Below, piece by piece: positions 62,691-64,000 of a stretch of DNA of 64,000 nucleotides. Both the position numbers and the translations under genes were made by a program. A model generated the notes under the pieces. That model did no database searches, had not been told where the DNA came from, and saw only the letters and a program-made list of their open reading frames with translations. Source of the DNA: XYD12-FULL-36-8 sp964391015 (GTDB lineage Bacteria > Bacteroidota > Ignavibacteria > Ignavibacteriales > Ignavibacteriaceae); contig CAYMKU010000017.1 of the NCBI GenBank assembly GCA_964391015.1, forward strand, positions 12,521 to 76,520. Reading direction: 5' to 3'. How positions within the stretch are numbered: the stretch's first letter is position 1; every line of letters begins with the position of its first letter.

Positions 62691-63632
62691 AAAAGATTTG
62701 ATCTTTTCTGATACAGCTGGGAAAAATTTTAGTTTAATCACATTCATTCTTATTTGATGAATTGATTTGCTCATCATTTCCGAAAAAATGTTATCTTCAA
62801 AACGTTTTAAGCCCACATCTGCCAGGGTGAGGGCAAAACCAAACTGATTATTGATGGTAGCAAAAACCCACCCCAATAAATACTCTCTTTTTTCAAATTT
62901 CTCCTTAAAAGAATTTAAATACTTTACTTCGGCCCAACCGGGACTGATTTTCATGGAAAATTGAATAAATTTTTTGACTCCTCCTCTTTTCCAGATTCTA
63001 TTCAATATTTCCGAAGAGATCCTTTGTGTTCCTTTTACTTTCAGGTCAGCCATCCAAAAATTTTTATCGTTCACATATTCCATCAGACTATAGAGTTTGT
63101 CTTCACCATTATATGAATCAAGAATTCCCGGTTCAAATTCTGCAACTATAATCTTGTTTCTGATTTCTTCGGGAAGACTCTTAAATAATCTCAAATCGGT
63201 TCCTTGAGAATCTGTTTTAAACCAATCTATATAATCAATCTTTGTTTCACCCAATACGGAAACAAGCGAGCGTGTTTTTACTTTAACTTCTTTTTCTACT
63301 TTAAACTTATCCGAAAACACCCAATCCTGAAGAGCTGTTTCATCGGGTTGAAGCAAACTCGAACAATATGGACTTTTTGTTAGGTAGAATTTTGCTTCGT
63401 CATCTCCACTTTCAGTCACAATGCAATTGTATATCAATAATCTCTTGAATTTTCCGACCTCTTCTGTAACGAAGTCAAACTTCCTTTCATCGGCATCAAA
63501 AGCTATACAAACAGAGTGTCTCCTAATCTCTTTCCACGGTTTATGTATTTCACCAGAAGCGCCAATGTCAACAAGAACAGGTGGTTTATCAACAAATTCC
63601 TTTAGTGAAAAAATTTTATCAAATAAATGCAT
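62679..63632 (-). CDS. FkbM-family methyltransferase
   Basis: A 317-residue methyltransferase with PVLVDIGASGEIHKPW (SAM-binding start), CIAFDADERKFDFV, and the FkbM hallmark DYIDWFKTDSQGTDLRLFKSL followed by NKIIVAEFEPGILDSY. It likely O-methylates a sugar or lipid-linked glycan. Its 3' end overlaps the T9SS cargo gene by 12 bases antisense. It starts 3 bases behind the MetW-like gene on the same strand. Confidence 0.9.
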   Translation of the reverse strand: MHLFDKIFSLKEFVDKPPVLVDIGASGEIHKPWKEIRRHSVCIAFDADERKFDFVTEEVGKFKRLLIYNCIVTESGDDEAKFYLTKSPYCSSLLQPDETALQDWVFSDKFKVEKEVKVKTRSLVSVLGETKIDYIDWFKTDSQGTDLRLFKSLPEEIRNKIIVAEFEPGILDSYNGEDKLYSLMEYVNDKNFWMADLKVKGTQRISSEILNRIWKRGGVKKFIQFSMKISPGWAEVKYLNSFKEKFEKREYLLGWVFATINNQFGFALTLADVGLKRFEDNIFSEMMSKSIHQIRMNVIKLKFFPAVSEKIKSFLLN

Positions 63633-63635
63633 TCT

Positions 63636-64000
63636 TTACAAAACTTTTTCGAGTAAAAATACCTGGAGAATCTGAAAAATATTCGGATATTTTTTTAACA
63701 AGTAATTTTTAATTGGGTTCATTGAATCAGGAGAGCTTACTTTTCTTATCTTTAATCCCCCAATATCTTCAACAAGCTCATAAAAATCTTTGATAGATAA
63801 CTGATGGATATGCCCAGTGCTGTACCACTTGTAACCAAACATCATCGGTTTTGGCATTTTGCCTTTAAACAAAAGAGCGAGTCGGTTTTTATAATGTGCA
63901 AAATTAGGAAATGAGATTATCTGATACTTAGAAATTCGTTTCATCTCACTTAATAAAATTTCCGGATACATAACCATTTGAATCGTAACATTACAAATTG
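63636..64000 (-). CDS. MetW-like methyltransferase, partial (5' end beyond the window)
   Basis: C-terminal part of a SAM-dependent methyltransferase resembling MetW. YPEILLSEMKRISKYQIISF, PNFAHYKNRLALLFKGKMPK, GYKWYSTGHIHQLSIKDFYE are typical MetW blocks (LREM-R, SFPNF-HW, WY-TPNIH). The frame stays open to the window edge (preceded by ICNVTIQM), so the start and SAM-binding half are cut off. MetW normally works with MetX, but beside FkbM and glycosyltransferases it is more likely part of a glycan cluster. Confidence 0.8.
   Translation of the reverse strand, partial: ICNVTIQMVMYPEILLSEMKRISKYQIISFPNFAHYKNRLALLFKGKMPKPMMFGYKWYSTGHIHQLSIKDFYELVEDIGGLKIRKVSSPDSMNPIKNYLLKKYPNIFQILQVFLLEKVL

Noticed and set aside
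1..64000. CRISPR arrays, prophage, integrases or insertion-sequence transposases
   Set aside because: No direct repeat-spacer pattern and no such protein was found; only small palindromic repeats occur.

Overview
The window is one AT-rich chromosomal segment from a free-living bacterium of the FCB group, most likely Ignavibacteria (Ignavibacteriota) or a close relative. Supporting this: a secreted protein with a type IX secretion C-terminal signal of the 'NYPNPFNP' type (60834-62690); the DUF4175, DUF4159 and BatA-like envelope genes; promoters matching the Bacteroidetes-type -7 element TAnnTTTG; long plant/cyanobacterial-like IspG and IspH; and mostly weak Shine-Dalgarno sites. No phage, transposase, CRISPR array or plasmid gene was recognised. 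The content is mainly housekeeping genes, with accessory genes between them.

Layout. 0.1-7 kb: a ferredoxin and DnaG primase on the minus strand, a membrane-anchored deaminase-like protein that has lost its catalytic residues, ispG, a Nif3-family protein and a coiled-coil zinc-ribbon protein. 7.2-11.4 kb: RNase P RNA, then recJ, yebC, ruvC and ruvA. 11.4-18.1 kb (minus): a fumarylacetoacetase-family hydrolase, a secreted amidotransferase-like protein, clpX with a TPR protein, and a fused cytochrome c/outer-membrane barrel of Cyc2-like layout. 18.3-20.2 kb (minus): ECF sigma factor, anti-sigma factor, and a lipoprotein with two TonB_C-like units. 20.7-26.9 kb (plus): secreted M1 aminopeptidase, dxr, rseP and an epimerase. 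26.9-33.1 kb (minus): ahcY, metK and a sugar nucleotidyltransferase, then ispH and a serine hydrolase.

33.3-40.2 kb: prfA on plus, then a minus-strand signalling block (histidine kinase, sigma-54 activator, STAS protein, double-receiver SpoIIE-type phosphatase) that joins two-component control to a partner-switching output. 40.2-54 kb: DUF4175/DUF4159, an EVE-domain protein, tRNA-Ala(CGC), rmuC, an aromatic amino acid lyase with Cys in place of the MIO serine, hflX, a BatA-like VWA protein and aconitase. 54.4-56.8 kb: a tight three-gene operon of pseudopilin-like membrane proteins without a normal prepilin motif. 57-64 kb: an acidic orphan, a GroES-like protein, and a glycan/surface cluster (methyltransferases, two glycosyltransferases, a T9SS cargo protein, FkbM and a partial MetW-like gene).

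Functional links: three enzymes of the MEP isoprenoid pathway (IspG, Dxr, IspH) lie at separate sites; MetK and AhcY form half of the activated-methyl cycle; RecJ, RuvA, RuvC and RmuC serve recombination and repair. Intergenic spaces hold several palindromic repeat families and intrinsic terminators. Several terminators fall inside the longest reading frame of the next gene and so fix its true start. The least conventional items are the pseudo-deaminase (2395), the Cyc2-like fusion (16942), the pseudopilin-like operon (54427), the tandem TonB_C lipoprotein with the interleaved inverted repeats behind it (18275-19165), and the ACG-type ammonia-lyase (46414).
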